From: CAZKGE01 sp964541695
GTDB lineage: Bacteria; Bacillota; Clostridia; Christensenellales; CAG-138
DNA: 36,359 nt
Assembly (NCBI GenBank): GCA_964541695.1
Contig: CAZIRB010000012.1
Coordinates: 1 to 36,359 of the forward strand
Reading direction: 5' to 3'
Shown: positions 8,357 to 15,938 of the stretch, piece by piece
Layout: each line of letters begins with the position of its first letter
Position numbering within the stretch: the stretch's first letter is position 1
The notes under the pieces: model-generated
Seen by the model: the letters and a program-made list of their open reading frames with translations, nothing else
What the model was told of the DNA's origin: nothing
The model's database searches: none
Made by a program: the position numbers and the translations under genes

Positions 8357-9088
8357 ATGCAGTATGCCATCATTGGGGGAACCAACATTGAGACGCTGCC
8401 GCTGCCGTTCCGCGAGGAGGCCGTTTCGACGCCCTACGGGGACGTCGTCGTGCTCCGCGCCAAGCTCCCGGAGGGCAACGAGGTCATCTTCCTTTCCCGG
8501 CACGGCGTGCTCTACGAGCACGACCCAACCAAGATTAACTACCGCGCCAATATCTACGGCCTGTACAAGCTCGGCGTGACGAATATCATCGGCGTCACGT
8601 CCGTCGGCGCGTGCGACTATTCCTATAAGGTCGGCTGCATCTGCCTGCTGTCCGATTTCCTCGATTTTACCAAGGGGCGGCCGAGCTCGTTCGAGCGCTC
8701 GCACCGGCAGTTTCTGCACACCGGCATGGAGGACGTGTTCGATCCCGCGATGAACGACCAACTGGAGTCGCTCATCAAACAGCACGGCCTGCCCTACGCC
8801 GGCCGCGCCGTCTACGCCTGCGCCGAAGGACCGCGCTTTGAGACCGCCGCCGAGATCCGCATGGCGCGCACGCTCGGCGCGCAGGTGACCGGCATGACCA
8901 TCGTGCCCGAAGCGCCGCTGGCCAAGGACATCGGCATCCCCTACGCCTGCGTCGGCATCATCACCAACTACTCCACCGGCATGACCGTGCGCGTCACCGA
9001 CGCCGATATCAGCGCGAACATGAAAAAGTGCCGCGCCGACGTGTTCGAGCTCTGCTTCGATATAATCCGCGCCGCGGAACGGGGCTGA
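8357..9088 (+). CDS. Purine / S-methylthio-nucleoside phosphorylase (MTAP-PNP family)
   Basis: 243 residues of the trimeric PNP/MTAP family, which cleaves purine nucleosides with phosphate. Visible motifs are SRHG (47-50), NYRAN (61-65), TSVGAC (81-86), EGPRFET (157-163) and GMTIVPEAPLAK (179-190). At the base-recognition site the protein has TNYSTG (Asn204), where human MTAP has TDYD. Asn is typical of 6-oxopurine enzymes such as PNP and methylthioinosine phosphorylase. The substrate may therefore be methylthioinosine, inosine or guanosine rather than methylthioadenosine. The ATG is preceded by GAGGGG seven bases upstream. Its proximity to metYA fits methylthio-nucleoside salvage, which is an inference. 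A clean terminator follows. Confidence 0.85.
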   Translation: MQYAIIGGTNIETLPLPFREEAVSTPYGDVVVLRAKLPEGNEVIFLSRHGVLYEHDPTKINYRANIYGLYKLGVTNIIGVTSVGACDYSYKVGCICLLSDFLDFTKGRPSSFERSHRQFLHTGMEDVFDPAMNDQLESLIKQHGLPYAGRAVYACAEGPRFETAAEIRMARTLGAQVTGMTIVPEAPLAKDIGIPYACVGIITNYSTGMTVRVTDADISANMKKCRADVFELCFDIIRAAERG

Positions 9089-9116
9089 ACGGAGAACGGC
9101 GGGAAACGACAAAAAG

Positions 9117-9146
9117 AAAACCGGAGGCGCAAGCCTCCGGCTTTTC
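9117..9146 (+). terminator. Intrinsic terminator after the nucleoside phosphorylase gene
   Basis: Stem CCGGAGGC (9121-9128) / GCCTCCGG (9133-9140) with a GCAA tetraloop, preceded by AAAA and followed by CTTTTC. It lies 29 bp after the stop codon. Confidence 0.85.
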
Positions 9147-9164
9147 TAAATGGGAACGAGGGTA

Positions 9165-9395
9165 CGTTGGGGGCTCTGCCCCCAAGCCCCTGCCAAAGGG
9201 ACACGTCCCTTTGGAAACCCGAATTGTTCATCCGGTTTTCGCTGGGTTTCCAAAGGGCCTTCGGCCCTTTGGCGGTGGTTTGGAGGCGGAGCCTCCAACG
9301 GACTATCGGCGCTCAGCTTCGCCCCCCTTTGGCGGGTGTCTGAGGGCGGAGCCCCCAGAACAATATCAAAAGGCAAAGCCCCTGCAAAAAATCCC
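9165..9395. repeat. Mosaic palindromic repeat element, copy 1
   Basis: This 230-bp stretch has no gene and is made of successive hairpins: GGGGG-ctctg-CCCCC (9169-9183), CCAAAGGGAC/GTCCCTTTGG (9193-9214), CCAAAGGGCC/GGCCCTTTGG (9250-9272) and TTGGAGGC/GCCTCCAA (9280-9298), then a decayed set to about 9395. The left and right halves are arranged in opposite orientation. Similar blocks recur at 15657-15880 and 36255-36345. No terminal target duplication or transposase is visible. Confidence 0.8.
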
Positions 9396-9403
9396 ATATC
9401 CCC

Positions 9404-9727
9404 CTACTCCCACTCGATCAGCCCGAGCGAGTCGAGGTACTGTTCGTTGTAATCCATGTAGTCCTCGACGAACCGCATCATGTACATCTTGTGCTCCGGG
9501 AACGATTGTTGCATGCGTCCGAGCATGTAATCGAACGCGGCGTCGTCGTCATAGAAGCCCGCGCCGTCGGCGTCGGTCTCGCGGATGAACGCCTCGTCGA
9601 GCGCCATGACGCTTGCGGTCATGTCGGTGATGACCTTCTCGCCGAACAGCATAAAATCGCCCTGTTCGACGAACTTGCCCACAATGAACGCCTTCGCTTT
9701 TTCGGCGTCGTAACGCGCTTCCTCCAT
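9404..9727 (-). CDS. Small acidic protein downstream of pepF, unknown function
   Basis: 107 residues, strongly acidic and rich in Met, Asp, Glu and Tyr, with no signal peptide or membrane segment, so cytoplasmic. I do not recognise a named family. Predicted secondary structure looks helical (for example DEAFIRETDADG and YMMRFVEDYMDY). The ATG at 9727 follows GGAGGGGAG with four bases of spacing. It lies 16 bp after oligoendopeptidase F on the same strand with no terminator between, so the two are co-transcribed. A role linked to the peptidase is possible but unsupported. Confidence 0.75.
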   Translation of the reverse strand: MEEARYDAEKAKAFIVGKFVEQGDFMLFGEKVITDMTASVMALDEAFIRETDADGAGFYDDDAAFDYMLGRMQQSFPEHKMYMMRFVEDYMDYNEQYLDSLGLIEWE

Positions 9728-9743
9728 CAAACTCCCCTCCGTT

Positions 9744-11519
9744 TCATAGCAGTTTGTCCAGTTCCTCCACGTAGGAGGCAAACACGTCGAGCGATTTTAT
9801 GATGCTTTCCTTCTTCGTCAGGTCGACGCCGGCTTTCTTGAGCAACTCGATCGGGTAATCGCTGCCGCCGCTCGAGAGGAACGCGATGTAGCCGTCGAGC
9901 GTGCCCGCGTTCAGGATGCCGTCGGCGAGCGCGACGGCCGAGCAGATGCCCGTGGCGTACTGGTAGACGTAGAACGCGCGGTAGAAATGCGGGATGCGCA
10001 GCCACTCGATGGCGATGTTGTCGTCGCAGTGCACGCCGGGGTAGTAGCGCTCGTTGAGCGAGCGGTACAGGGACGAGAGGTTGTCGTTTGTAAGCGGCTC
10101 CCCGCGCTCCTGCATGCGGTGCGCGAAAAGCTCGAACTCGGCGAACATCGTCTGCCGGAAGCAGGTTGTGCGGAACTGCTCGAGAAACTGGTTGATCAAA
10201 AACGCCTTGCGCTTATTGTCCTTCTCGTGGTCGAGCAGGTAGCGCATCATGAGCACCTCGTTGACAGTCGACGCAACCTCCGCGACCATGATGCGGTACT
10301 GCGCCAGCTCAAACGGCAGCGCGCGGTCGGAATGGTACGAGTGCATGGCGTGCCCGAGCTCGTGCGCGAGTGTGAACGCGTGGTCGACGTTGTCCTTGTG
10401 GTTGAGCAGCACGTACGGGTGCGTGCCGTACGCGCCCCAGGAATACGCGCCGGAGGTCTTGCCCTTCGTCTCGACGACGTCGATCCAGCGGCTAGCATAC
10501 GCCTCGTCGATCAGTTTGCCGTACGGCTCGCCGAGCGGGTGCAGCGCGTCGCGCACGACGGTCTTGGCCTCGGAGAACGTCATGGGGATATCGCAGTCCG
10601 GCACCATGGGCACGTACAGGTCGTACATCTCGAGCACATCGAGCCCGAGCGCGCGCTTTTTTAACTCAAGATATTTCTCCATGGCGGGCAGGCGCTCGTG
10701 CGCCGCCTCGATCAATTGCTCGTATACGGCGACCGGCACGTTGCCCTCGAACAGCGTAGCCTCGCACGCGCCGTCGAAGCCGCGCGCGCGGGCGCGGAAC
10801 ACGTCGCTCTTGACGGATGTGGCGTAGGTGGCCGTCAGCGTGTTCATCACGCCGTGGAACGCCGCGTACATGCGCTCGTACGCCTCGCGGCGGACGCTGC
10901 GGTCCGGGCTCTGGATTAAAATGCCGTAGCTGCCGCGCGTGAGCGGCACCTCCGCGCCGGTCTCGTCGTGCACGGTGCCGTAGTCGAGATCGACGTCCGT
11001 GAGCATCGTGAAAATATTGTCCGCGCCGGCAAGCGGCTCCTCGGCAAGCGCGAGGATGCGCTCCTCGCGTTCCGAGAGCCGGTGCGCGCGCTGGCGGTCG
11101 AGGTCAAGCAGGCCGAAGCGGAACGGGTAGAACCGCTCCTCAGCGGCCCAGGCGCGCAGCGTGTCCGGGTCGATTGAAAGGATCTCCGGCACGGCGAACG
11201 ACCCTTTGGCCGCCGCGTCGGTCGAGAGCTGCATCGCGCGGTCCGTCATGCCCTGGTACTTCGTGTTCGCGTTGTCCTCGTCCTTGCGCATGTGCGCGTA
11301 TGTGAACAGCCGCTCGATCACCTCGTCGGCGCGGCTTTGGGCGGCCAGGCCCGCAAACAGCGCGTCGGCGCTCTCGCCGAGGCGGCCGCGGTAGGCCAAA
11401 AACGCGTCCACCAGGCCGCGCGCCTCGTCAAAGTCCCGCTCCCAGGCTTCGTCCGTCTCGTATATGTCCTCCAGCCGCCATTTCAGGCTCTCGTCGACCG
11501 TGTCCCGCGTCGCTTGCAT
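9744..11519 (-). CDS. pepF: Oligoendopeptidase F (M3 zinc metallopeptidase)
   Basis: 591 residues, the usual PepF length. The M3 zinc site HELGH lies at 386-390 (His386, Glu387, His390) in TLAHELGHAMHSYHSD, within the long helical fold of the family. It hydrolyses short peptides in the cytoplasm. The ATG at 11519 has AAGGAG eight bases upstream; longer in-frame extensions run through the promoter. It is the first gene of a two-gene unit with the small acidic protein. Confidence 0.95.
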   Translation of the reverse strand: MQATRDTVDESLKWRLEDIYETDEAWERDFDEARGLVDAFLAYRGRLGESADALFAGLAAQSRADEVIERLFTYAHMRKDEDNANTKYQGMTDRAMQLSTDAAAKGSFAVPEILSIDPDTLRAWAAEERFYPFRFGLLDLDRQRAHRLSEREERILALAEEPLAGADNIFTMLTDVDLDYGTVHDETGAEVPLTRGSYGILIQSPDRSVRREAYERMYAAFHGVMNTLTATYATSVKSDVFRARARGFDGACEATLFEGNVPVAVYEQLIEAAHERLPAMEKYLELKKRALGLDVLEMYDLYVPMVPDCDIPMTFSEAKTVVRDALHPLGEPYGKLIDEAYASRWIDVVETKGKTSGAYSWGAYGTHPYVLLNHKDNVDHAFTLAHELGHAMHSYHSDRALPFELAQYRIMVAEVASTVNEVLMMRYLLDHEKDNKRKAFLINQFLEQFRTTCFRQTMFAEFELFAHRMQERGEPLTNDNLSSLYRSLNERYYPGVHCDDNIAIEWLRIPHFYRAFYVYQYATGICSAVALADGILNAGTLDGYIAFLSSGGSDYPIELLKKAGVDLTKKESIIKSLDVFASYVEELDKLL

Positions 11520-11579
11520 GCGTCGTTCTCCTTTTGTTCTCTCCCCGCGCTTTGCGGGAATTATGTTCCATTTCCTTTG

Positions 11580-11588
11580 AGTATAGCA
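11580..11588 (-). promoter_or_regulatory. Extended -10 promoter of pepF
   Basis: Minus-strand TGC-TATACT (11588-11580). A TTGACA just upstream is only 9 bp away, too close to be its -35 box, so the extended -10 probably carries the promoter. The same nonamer TGCTATACT precedes secA and the NusG-domain-II gene. Confidence 0.6.
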
Positions 11589-11637
11589 TCCTTTTGTCAA
11601 CTGCGCTGGAAAATTTTTGGCAAATTTTGCCGAAAAA

Positions 11638-11880
11638 CTACCGCCCATGCTCCTGCAGCTCGACAAACCACCGCGGGTCCTCAAAGAACAGGTATGTGTC
11701 GCGGCTGCCGATCGTCACAAGGTAACGTAGCCCCGTGCCGCCGGCCTTGAGGCTCGCCGCGCGGCGCATGTCCGACACGCGCGCGATCTCGTACCGCCGC
11801 CCGTCCTCCAGGATCACCGCTTTCGGGTGCATCCGCCCCGCGGCGTCCGTGATCAGCTCGACCGAAACATACGCCTTCAT
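11638..11880 (-). CDS. Small DinB-associated protein
   Basis: 80 residues, soluble and beta-rich (KAYVSVELITD, KAVILEDGRRYEI, YLFFEDPRWFVEL). I recall short proteins of this kind next to DNA polymerase IV genes in Clostridia but cannot name a function. Its ATG overlaps the dinB stop (ATGA, 11877-11880), so expression is coupled to the polymerase and, through it, to the SOS response. It could be a polymerase accessory factor; that is inference from the coupling only. Confidence 0.7.
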   Translation of the reverse strand: MKAYVSVELITDAAGRMHPKAVILEDGRRYEIARVSDMRRAASLKAGGTGLRYLVTIGSRDTYLFFEDPRWFVELQEHGR

Positions 11881-13154
11881 ACGCCGGCCGCCACGTCCGC
11901 CATCGTGCCGTGCTGCAGATAGCCCACGGGATGGACCGTGTTCTCCTCCTTCGGGTTGAGCAGGCCGATGCCGTCGTCGTACAGCAGGATCGCGCGGCCG
12001 ATCGCGTGGTAGCCAAACCGCCGGCGCACGTCGTCGACGGCCGCCTCCGCCCGCTCCGCGCGCTGCCGCCGCGTTTCGTCGCAAAGGAGCGAGAGCTGCA
12101 CCGGCGCGTCGAAGCGCACAAGGTCCGAGCAGGTCAAGGACAGCGAGCGCACGGGCTCCGGCCACGCGTAATTCTGCCGGAACAGCCGCATCGCCGCGTG
12201 CGCGATCTCGCCCGTGATGCACGTGGGCTTGTCGAGGCGGCACTGGCGCACAAACGAATACAGCCCGCGGTCGCGCACGGCGACGCTCACGGTGCGCGCG
12301 CGCATCCCCGCCTCGCGCAGCCGGGCCGCGACGCTGTCGGAGAGCATGACGAGCGTTAAATACACGTCCGCGTCGCTCGTCAAATCCCGCGGCGCGGTGA
12401 TGCCGTTGCCGACGGATTTGGGCGCTTCGTCGTCCTCGAGCAGCCGCACGGGCGACGCGTCGCGGCCGTTTGCGAACGCGTGCAGCATCGAGCCGCCCTT
12501 GCCGAGCCGCGAACGGAGCAGCGACTCCGGCGAGTTCGCGATGTCGCCGATCGTGAATATGCCGAGCCTTTTCAGCTTCTGCTCCGTCGCCGGACCCACA
12601 TACAGAAGTTCGCGCGCGGGCAGCGGCCACACGATGCCGTCGATCCTGTCCGGCGGGATCGGCGTGACGGCGTTCGGCTTCTTTAAATCCGAGCCGAGCT
12701 TGGCAAATACCTTGTTGTCCGAGACCCCGACCGACACCGTGACGCCCAGCTCGTCGAGCACGCGCCGCCGGATCTCGTCCGCCACCCGCACCGCCTCGGG
12801 AAACGAGCGCGTGCCCGCCGTTACGTCGATCCAGTTCTCGTCGAGGCCGAAGCCCTCCACGCGGTCGGAATACTCGGCGTAGATCGCGCGGCCGAGCCGC
12901 GAAAACTTCTGGTACAGCGCAAAGTCCGGCGCGACGCAGACGAGGTTCGGGCACTTCTTCCTCGCCTCCCAGATCGCTTCGCCGGTCCTGACCTTGAAGC
13001 GCTTGGCGTGCTCGTTCTTTGCCAGTATGATGCCGTGGCGCTTCTCCGGATCGCCCGCCACCGCCACGGGCAGGTCCCGGATCGACGGATCGTGCAAACA
13101 CGCCACCGACGCGTAAAAGCTGTTGAAGTCCGCGTGCAGAATCCTTCGCTCCAC
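11877..13154 (-). CDS. dinB: DNA polymerase IV (Y-family translesion polymerase)
   Basis: 425 residues from GTG 13154. The palm has Asp9 in HADFNSFYASV and the second acidic motif GLDENWIDVT, a slight variant of the usual SIDE(A/C) sequence. Helix-hairpin-helix and little-finger regions follow. It performs error-prone synthesis past DNA lesions. An ATG at 13208 is in frame, but it lies before the LexA box and the predicted transcript start. GTG 13154 has AAAGGGAG eight bases upstream and begins at the conserved N-terminus VERRILHADF, so it is preferred. It overlaps the small downstream protein by 4 bp. Confidence 0.92.
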   Translation of the reverse strand: MERRILHADFNSFYASVACLHDPSIRDLPVAVAGDPEKRHGIILAKNEHAKRFKVRTGEAIWEARKKCPNLVCVAPDFALYQKFSRLGRAIYAEYSDRVEGFGLDENWIDVTAGTRSFPEAVRVADEIRRRVLDELGVTVSVGVSDNKVFAKLGSDLKKPNAVTPIPPDRIDGIVWPLPARELLYVGPATEQKLKRLGIFTIGDIANSPESLLRSRLGKGGSMLHAFANGRDASPVRLLEDDEAPKSVGNGITAPRDLTSDADVYLTLVMLSDSVAARLREAGMRARTVSVAVRDRGLYSFVRQCRLDKPTCITGEIAHAAMRLFRQNYAWPEPVRSLSLTCSDLVRFDAPVQLSLLCDETRRQRAERAEAAVDDVRRRFGYHAIGRAILLYDDGIGLLNPKEENTVHPVGYLQHGTMADVAAGV

Positions 13155-13180
13155 CGGTACCGCTCCCTTTCGCGCAAATA

Positions 13181-13194
13181 CAAACATTTGTTCG
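13181..13194 (-). promoter_or_regulatory. LexA (SOS) box of dinB
   Basis: Minus-strand CGAACAAATGTTTG matches the Gram-positive LexA/DinR consensus CGAACRNRYGTTYG at all 14 positions. It starts 5 bp after the dinB -10 box and covers the predicted transcription start, the classic repression position. Confidence 0.88.
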
Positions 13195-13199
13195 TATTC

Positions 13200-13228
13200 A
13201 TTGTACACCGCACCCGCTTGCCTGTCAA
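13200..13228 (-). promoter_or_regulatory. dinB promoter
   Basis: TTGACA (13228-13223), a 17-bp spacer, then TACAAT (13205-13200) on the minus strand. The consensus spacing and hexamers make this one of the strongest promoters in the window. It is back to back with the promoter of the metallo-beta-lactamase-fold gene, and their -35 regions touch. Confidence 0.85.
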
Positions 13229-13247
13229 GGACGTTCTATTGTATACT
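13218..13247 (+). promoter_or_regulatory. Promoter of the MBL-fold gene, predicted leaderless
   Basis: TTGCCT (13218-13223), 18 bp, TATACT (13242-13247). Only six bases separate the -10 box from the ATG at 13254, so transcription should start at or within a base of the start codon. No Shine-Dalgarno sequence is present. Confidence 0.6.
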
Positions 13248-13253
13248 GCGGGT

Positions 13254-14066
13254 ATGAGACGCAAAATATTCGTTGCGGCCGTCGCGGCGCTGCTCCTGTT
13301 CTGCTCGGCCTGCGCGGCCAAAAAGCAGGAGCTTGAGCTCTCCGTGCTGCGCATCGGCGCGGCGGACTGCATCATACTGATCTCCGGCGAGCACGCGGTC
13401 ATGATCGACGCGGGCGAGGACGACGACGGTGCGGAGATTACGGCGTATTTGGCCAAGAAGGGCGTAAAATCGCTTGACTGCCTGATCCTGACGCACTTCG
13501 ACAAGGACCACATCGGCGGCGCGGACGCGGTGCTCGCAAGCGTACAGGCAGACCGCGTGCTCATGCCCGACTACGAAAAGGACGGCAAGCAATACGAGCA
13601 GCTGGCCGACGCGCTCGCGGCCGCAAACATCGTGCCCGAGGCGCTGACGGCGGATGTGTCGTTCTCCGCGGGCGGCATGCAGTTCTCCGTGCGCGCGCCG
13701 CATAAGACGGACTACAAAGCCGGCGACAACGACTTTTCGCTCGTGACCATGCTCACGTTCGGCGGGAAGCGCTTCCTGTTCGCCGGCGACGCCGAGGCGG
13801 AGCGAATTGCCGAGCTGCTCGCCGAGGGCGACCTTGCCTGCGACGTGCTCAAGATGCCGCACCACGGCCGCATGAACGAGAACACGGCCGCCTTCCTCGA
13901 CGCCTGCGCGCCGGGCCGGGTCATCATCACGGACTCCGACAAATCGCCCGCCGACGCGGAGCTGCTCGCGCTGCTCGCGGAGCGCGGTATCGACGTATTC
14001 GAGACGAAGGACGGCAACATCCGCGTCGTGTCCGACGGCGGCATCGTCGCCGCCGAGCAGTCGTAG
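13254..14066 (+). CDS. Exported ComEC-like metallo-beta-lactamase-fold hydrolase
   Basis: 270 residues. The signal peptide has a cysteine at position 20 (LLFCSAC), suggesting a lipoprotein, though Cys at -3 is unusual. The metal site THFDKDHIGG (His81, Asp83, Asp85, His86) and the later GDAEAERIAE and MPHHGRMNE motifs are those of the ComEC/Rec2-type MBL domain, here without the membrane channel part. Stand-alone exported forms are common in Firmicutes and their substrate is uncertain, possibly nucleic acid or phosphodiesters. The promoter is divergent from SOS-controlled dinB, but the LexA box lies on the dinB side. The gene appears to be translated without a leader. Confidence 0.85.
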   Translation: MRRKIFVAAVAALLLFCSACAAKKQELELSVLRIGAADCIILISGEHAVMIDAGEDDDGAEITAYLAKKGVKSLDCLILTHFDKDHIGGADAVLASVQADRVLMPDYEKDGKQYEQLADALAAANIVPEALTADVSFSAGGMQFSVRAPHKTDYKAGDNDFSLVTMLTFGGKRFLFAGDAEAERIAELLAEGDLACDVLKMPHHGRMNENTAAFLDACAPGRVIITDSDKSPADAELLALLAERGIDVFETKDGNIRVVSDGGIVAAEQS

Positions 14067-14466
14067 GAGCGGTCGAGCGGGATACGGGCGGCGGCAATAG
14101 TGGATTCAGCGGCCCAAATGACCTCGGCCGCCGGCGCAAGCTACCCGCCTGTCACACCGGTTTAAGCGTTCATGCGGCATACGGCGGTTTCGGCAACCCA
14201 AACAACTCAGGCCAACGGCGCAGGACGCGCGCCTGCCGCGCCGGTTTTAAAAGTCCGCTGCCCGGCCGCGGCGGTTCCGGTTTTGCCGTGGACTGCGGCT
14301 GGCGGGCGCAAGATACGCGTTGCGTCGCGCTATGAGCGTCCGCGCGGCGCCGGTTTTAAACGTTCATGTAGGCATACGTCGGCGGTTCCGCCGTTAGCAT
14401 ACCCTAGCAGTCAGACGCAAGCCGCGCGCCGCGCCGCTTCACAATTTCAAACGGGAGAATTTCAGC
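14067..14466. repeat. Intergenic region with degenerate direct repeats
   Basis: 400 bp without a credible gene. Three diverged units end in CCGGTTTTAA-type blocks at about 14157, 14241 and 14348. Each is followed by a variant of cGTTCATGCGGCATACGGCGG, and the first two are preceded by related GGC-CCAAA-rich stretches. The spacings are 84 and 107 bp, so the units are imperfect and have drifted. A 174-codon open stretch across it (14172-14696) enters the next gene out of frame and looks fortuitous. I see no promoter consensus, tRNA or terminator. Confidence 0.55.
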
Positions 14467-15645
14467 ATGCCAGACATCCGCATGACCAACCGCCAGGCGC
14501 GCCGCTTCCTGCTGCTCAAGCACGGCCTGATCGGCGCGTACCGGTTTTCCGGCCGTTCCGGCGCGCTCGGCTATGTCCGGCAGGCGGGCTGCATCCAGTT
14601 CGACCCGGTCGACGTGTGCGGCAAGAACGCGGAGCTCGTGCTGCAATCGCGCGTGAAGGGCTTTGCAAAGCCCATGCTCGCGGAGCTGCTGTATAAGGAC
14701 CGCGCGCTCGTCGATTATTTCGATAAGAACCTGTCCATCTTCCCCGTCGAGGACTGGCCGTACTTCCGGCGCACGCGCGCGCTGTACGCCGGTTCCGGCC
14801 GCAGCCGCGACGAGATTTCCGCCGTGCGCGAGCGGCTCTGCGCCGAGCTTATTGCGCGCGGGCCGCTGTGCTCCGCAGACCTGGACTGGAACGAACAGGT
14901 CGCCTGGTACTGGAGCGATACGCGGCTTGCGCGCGCCGCCCTCGAGCATCTGTATTTCACCGGCGAGCTGTGCGTTCATCACAAGAGGGGCTCGATCAAG
15001 TATTATGACCTGGCCGAACGCTGCATCCCCGCGGCCCTGCTCTCCGCGCCCGAGCCGCACCCCGACGACCGCGCTCACATCCGCTGGCGCGTGCTCCGGC
15101 GCATCGGCGCCGTCGGCCTGCTCTGGAACCGCGCTTCCGACGCGTTCCTGGGCATCGACGGGCTGACCGTTTCCGCGCGGGCCGACGCGTTTGCCGATCT
15201 TGTTCGCGACGGCGTGATCGTTCCCGCTTCCGTCGACGGCGTGACCGGCCCGCTGTACCTGCTCTCGCAGGACCAAGCGCTATTGGACACGGTGCAGACG
15301 GACCCGCGCCTTATGCCGCGCTGCGAGCTGCTCGCGCCGCTCGACAACCTGCTCTGGGACCGGAAGCTGATCCGCGCGCTGTTCCATTTCGACTACAAAT
15401 GGGAGATCTACACGCCCGCGCCGCAGCGTAGGTACGGCCACTACGTGCTGCCCGTGCTCTACGGCGACGCGTTCCTCGGCCGCGTCGAGGCCGTCTGCGA
15501 CCGCAAGCGCCGCGCGCTCGTCGTGTCGCACCTCTGGCTCGAGGACGGCGCGCGCATGACCGGGCCCGTCCGCCGCGCGCTGAGCGCGCGGCTTGAACGC
15601 TTCGCCGCGTTCAACGGCTGCGAATGCGTGGAGGGGGACGTGTAG
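14467..15645 (+). CDS. YcaQ/AlkX-type DNA glycosylase (winged-helix, HTH_42)
   Basis: 392 residues of the winged-helix family that includes E. coli YcaQ and Streptomyces AlkZ, which remove bulky alkylated bases and unhook crosslinks. The catalytic QxD-type motif is seen as IQFDPVDV near residue 43. The C-terminal family block LLAPLDNLLWDR, the FDYKWEIYTP segment and the RYGHYVLPVLYGD segment are well kept. The start follows GGGAGA eight bases upstream. It stands alone on the plus strand, with repeats before and after, and near dinB, so this part of the window is enriched in DNA-damage functions. Confidence 0.85.
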   Translation: MPDIRMTNRQARRFLLLKHGLIGAYRFSGRSGALGYVRQAGCIQFDPVDVCGKNAELVLQSRVKGFAKPMLAELLYKDRALVDYFDKNLSIFPVEDWPYFRRTRALYAGSGRSRDEISAVRERLCAELIARGPLCSADLDWNEQVAWYWSDTRLARAALEHLYFTGELCVHHKRGSIKYYDLAERCIPAALLSAPEPHPDDRAHIRWRVLRRIGAVGLLWNRASDAFLGIDGLTVSARADAFADLVRDGVIVPASVDGVTGPLYLLSQDQALLDTVQTDPRLMPRCELLAPLDNLLWDRKLIRALFHFDYKWEIYTPAPQRRYGHYVLPVLYGDAFLGRVEAVCDRKRRALVVSHLWLEDGARMTGPVRRALSARLERFAAFNGCECVEGDV

Positions 15646-15656
15646 GAAGAAACGGG

Positions 15657-15880
15657 GAATGGGGCGGGGCTCCGCCCCACACCCCGCCAAAGGGGGAAAC
15701 CCCCTTTGGAAACCCCAATAGCCGCATTTGATTTTCCACAGGATTCCAAAGGGACGCGTCCCTTTGGCAGGAGTTTGAGGGCAGAGCCCTCAGCGTTCCT
15801 CTTCGCGGGGCTCCGCCCCACACCCCGCCAAAGGGGGAAACCCCCATTGGCGGGGTGCAGGGGCTGAGCCCCTGCAAAAA
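15657..15880. repeat. Mosaic palindromic repeat element, copy 2
   Basis: Same modules as copy 1: GGGGC-tcc-GCCCC hairpins, CCAAAGGGGG/CCCCCTTTGG, CCAAAGGGAC/GTCCCTTTGG, a GAGGGC/GCCCTC hairpin, then a second GGGGCTCCGCCCC-ACACCCCGCC block and GCAGGGGC/GCCCCTGC. The GGGGCTCCGCCCCACACCCC block occurs twice within it. It fills the interval between the YcaQ gene and the terminator at 15882. Confidence 0.8.
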
Positions 15881-15881
15881 C

Positions 15882-15911
15882 AAACGGGCGCGGCTGATGC
15901 CGCGCCCGTTT
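15882..15911 (-). terminator. Intrinsic terminator of the DUF3048 gene
   Basis: Perfect 13-bp stem (15882-15894 and 15899-15911) with a TGAT loop. In the minus direction it ends in TTTGTTTTTG. It lies 27 bp after the DUF3048 stop and may also stop transcription from the plus side. Confidence 0.85.
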
Positions 15912-15938
15912 CCGTTTACTTAATCCCCAGCTCCAATT

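Noticed and set aside
9165..9395. CRISPR array
   Set aside because: The repeats are palindromic modules of unequal length without constant spacers, and no cas gene is present.
9028..9588. Open frames across the first mosaic repeat
   Set aside because: They start inside the nucleoside phosphorylase gene or run antisense to the small acidic gene, cross a terminator, and translate palindromes.
11594..11614. TTGACA near pepF as a -35 box
   Set aside because: Only 9 bp from TATACT, too close for a sigma-70 type pair; the extended -10 explains the promoter better.
14172..14696. 174-codon open frame over the degenerate repeats
   Set aside because: Basic low-complexity product that runs out of frame into the YcaQ-type gene; no ribosome site.
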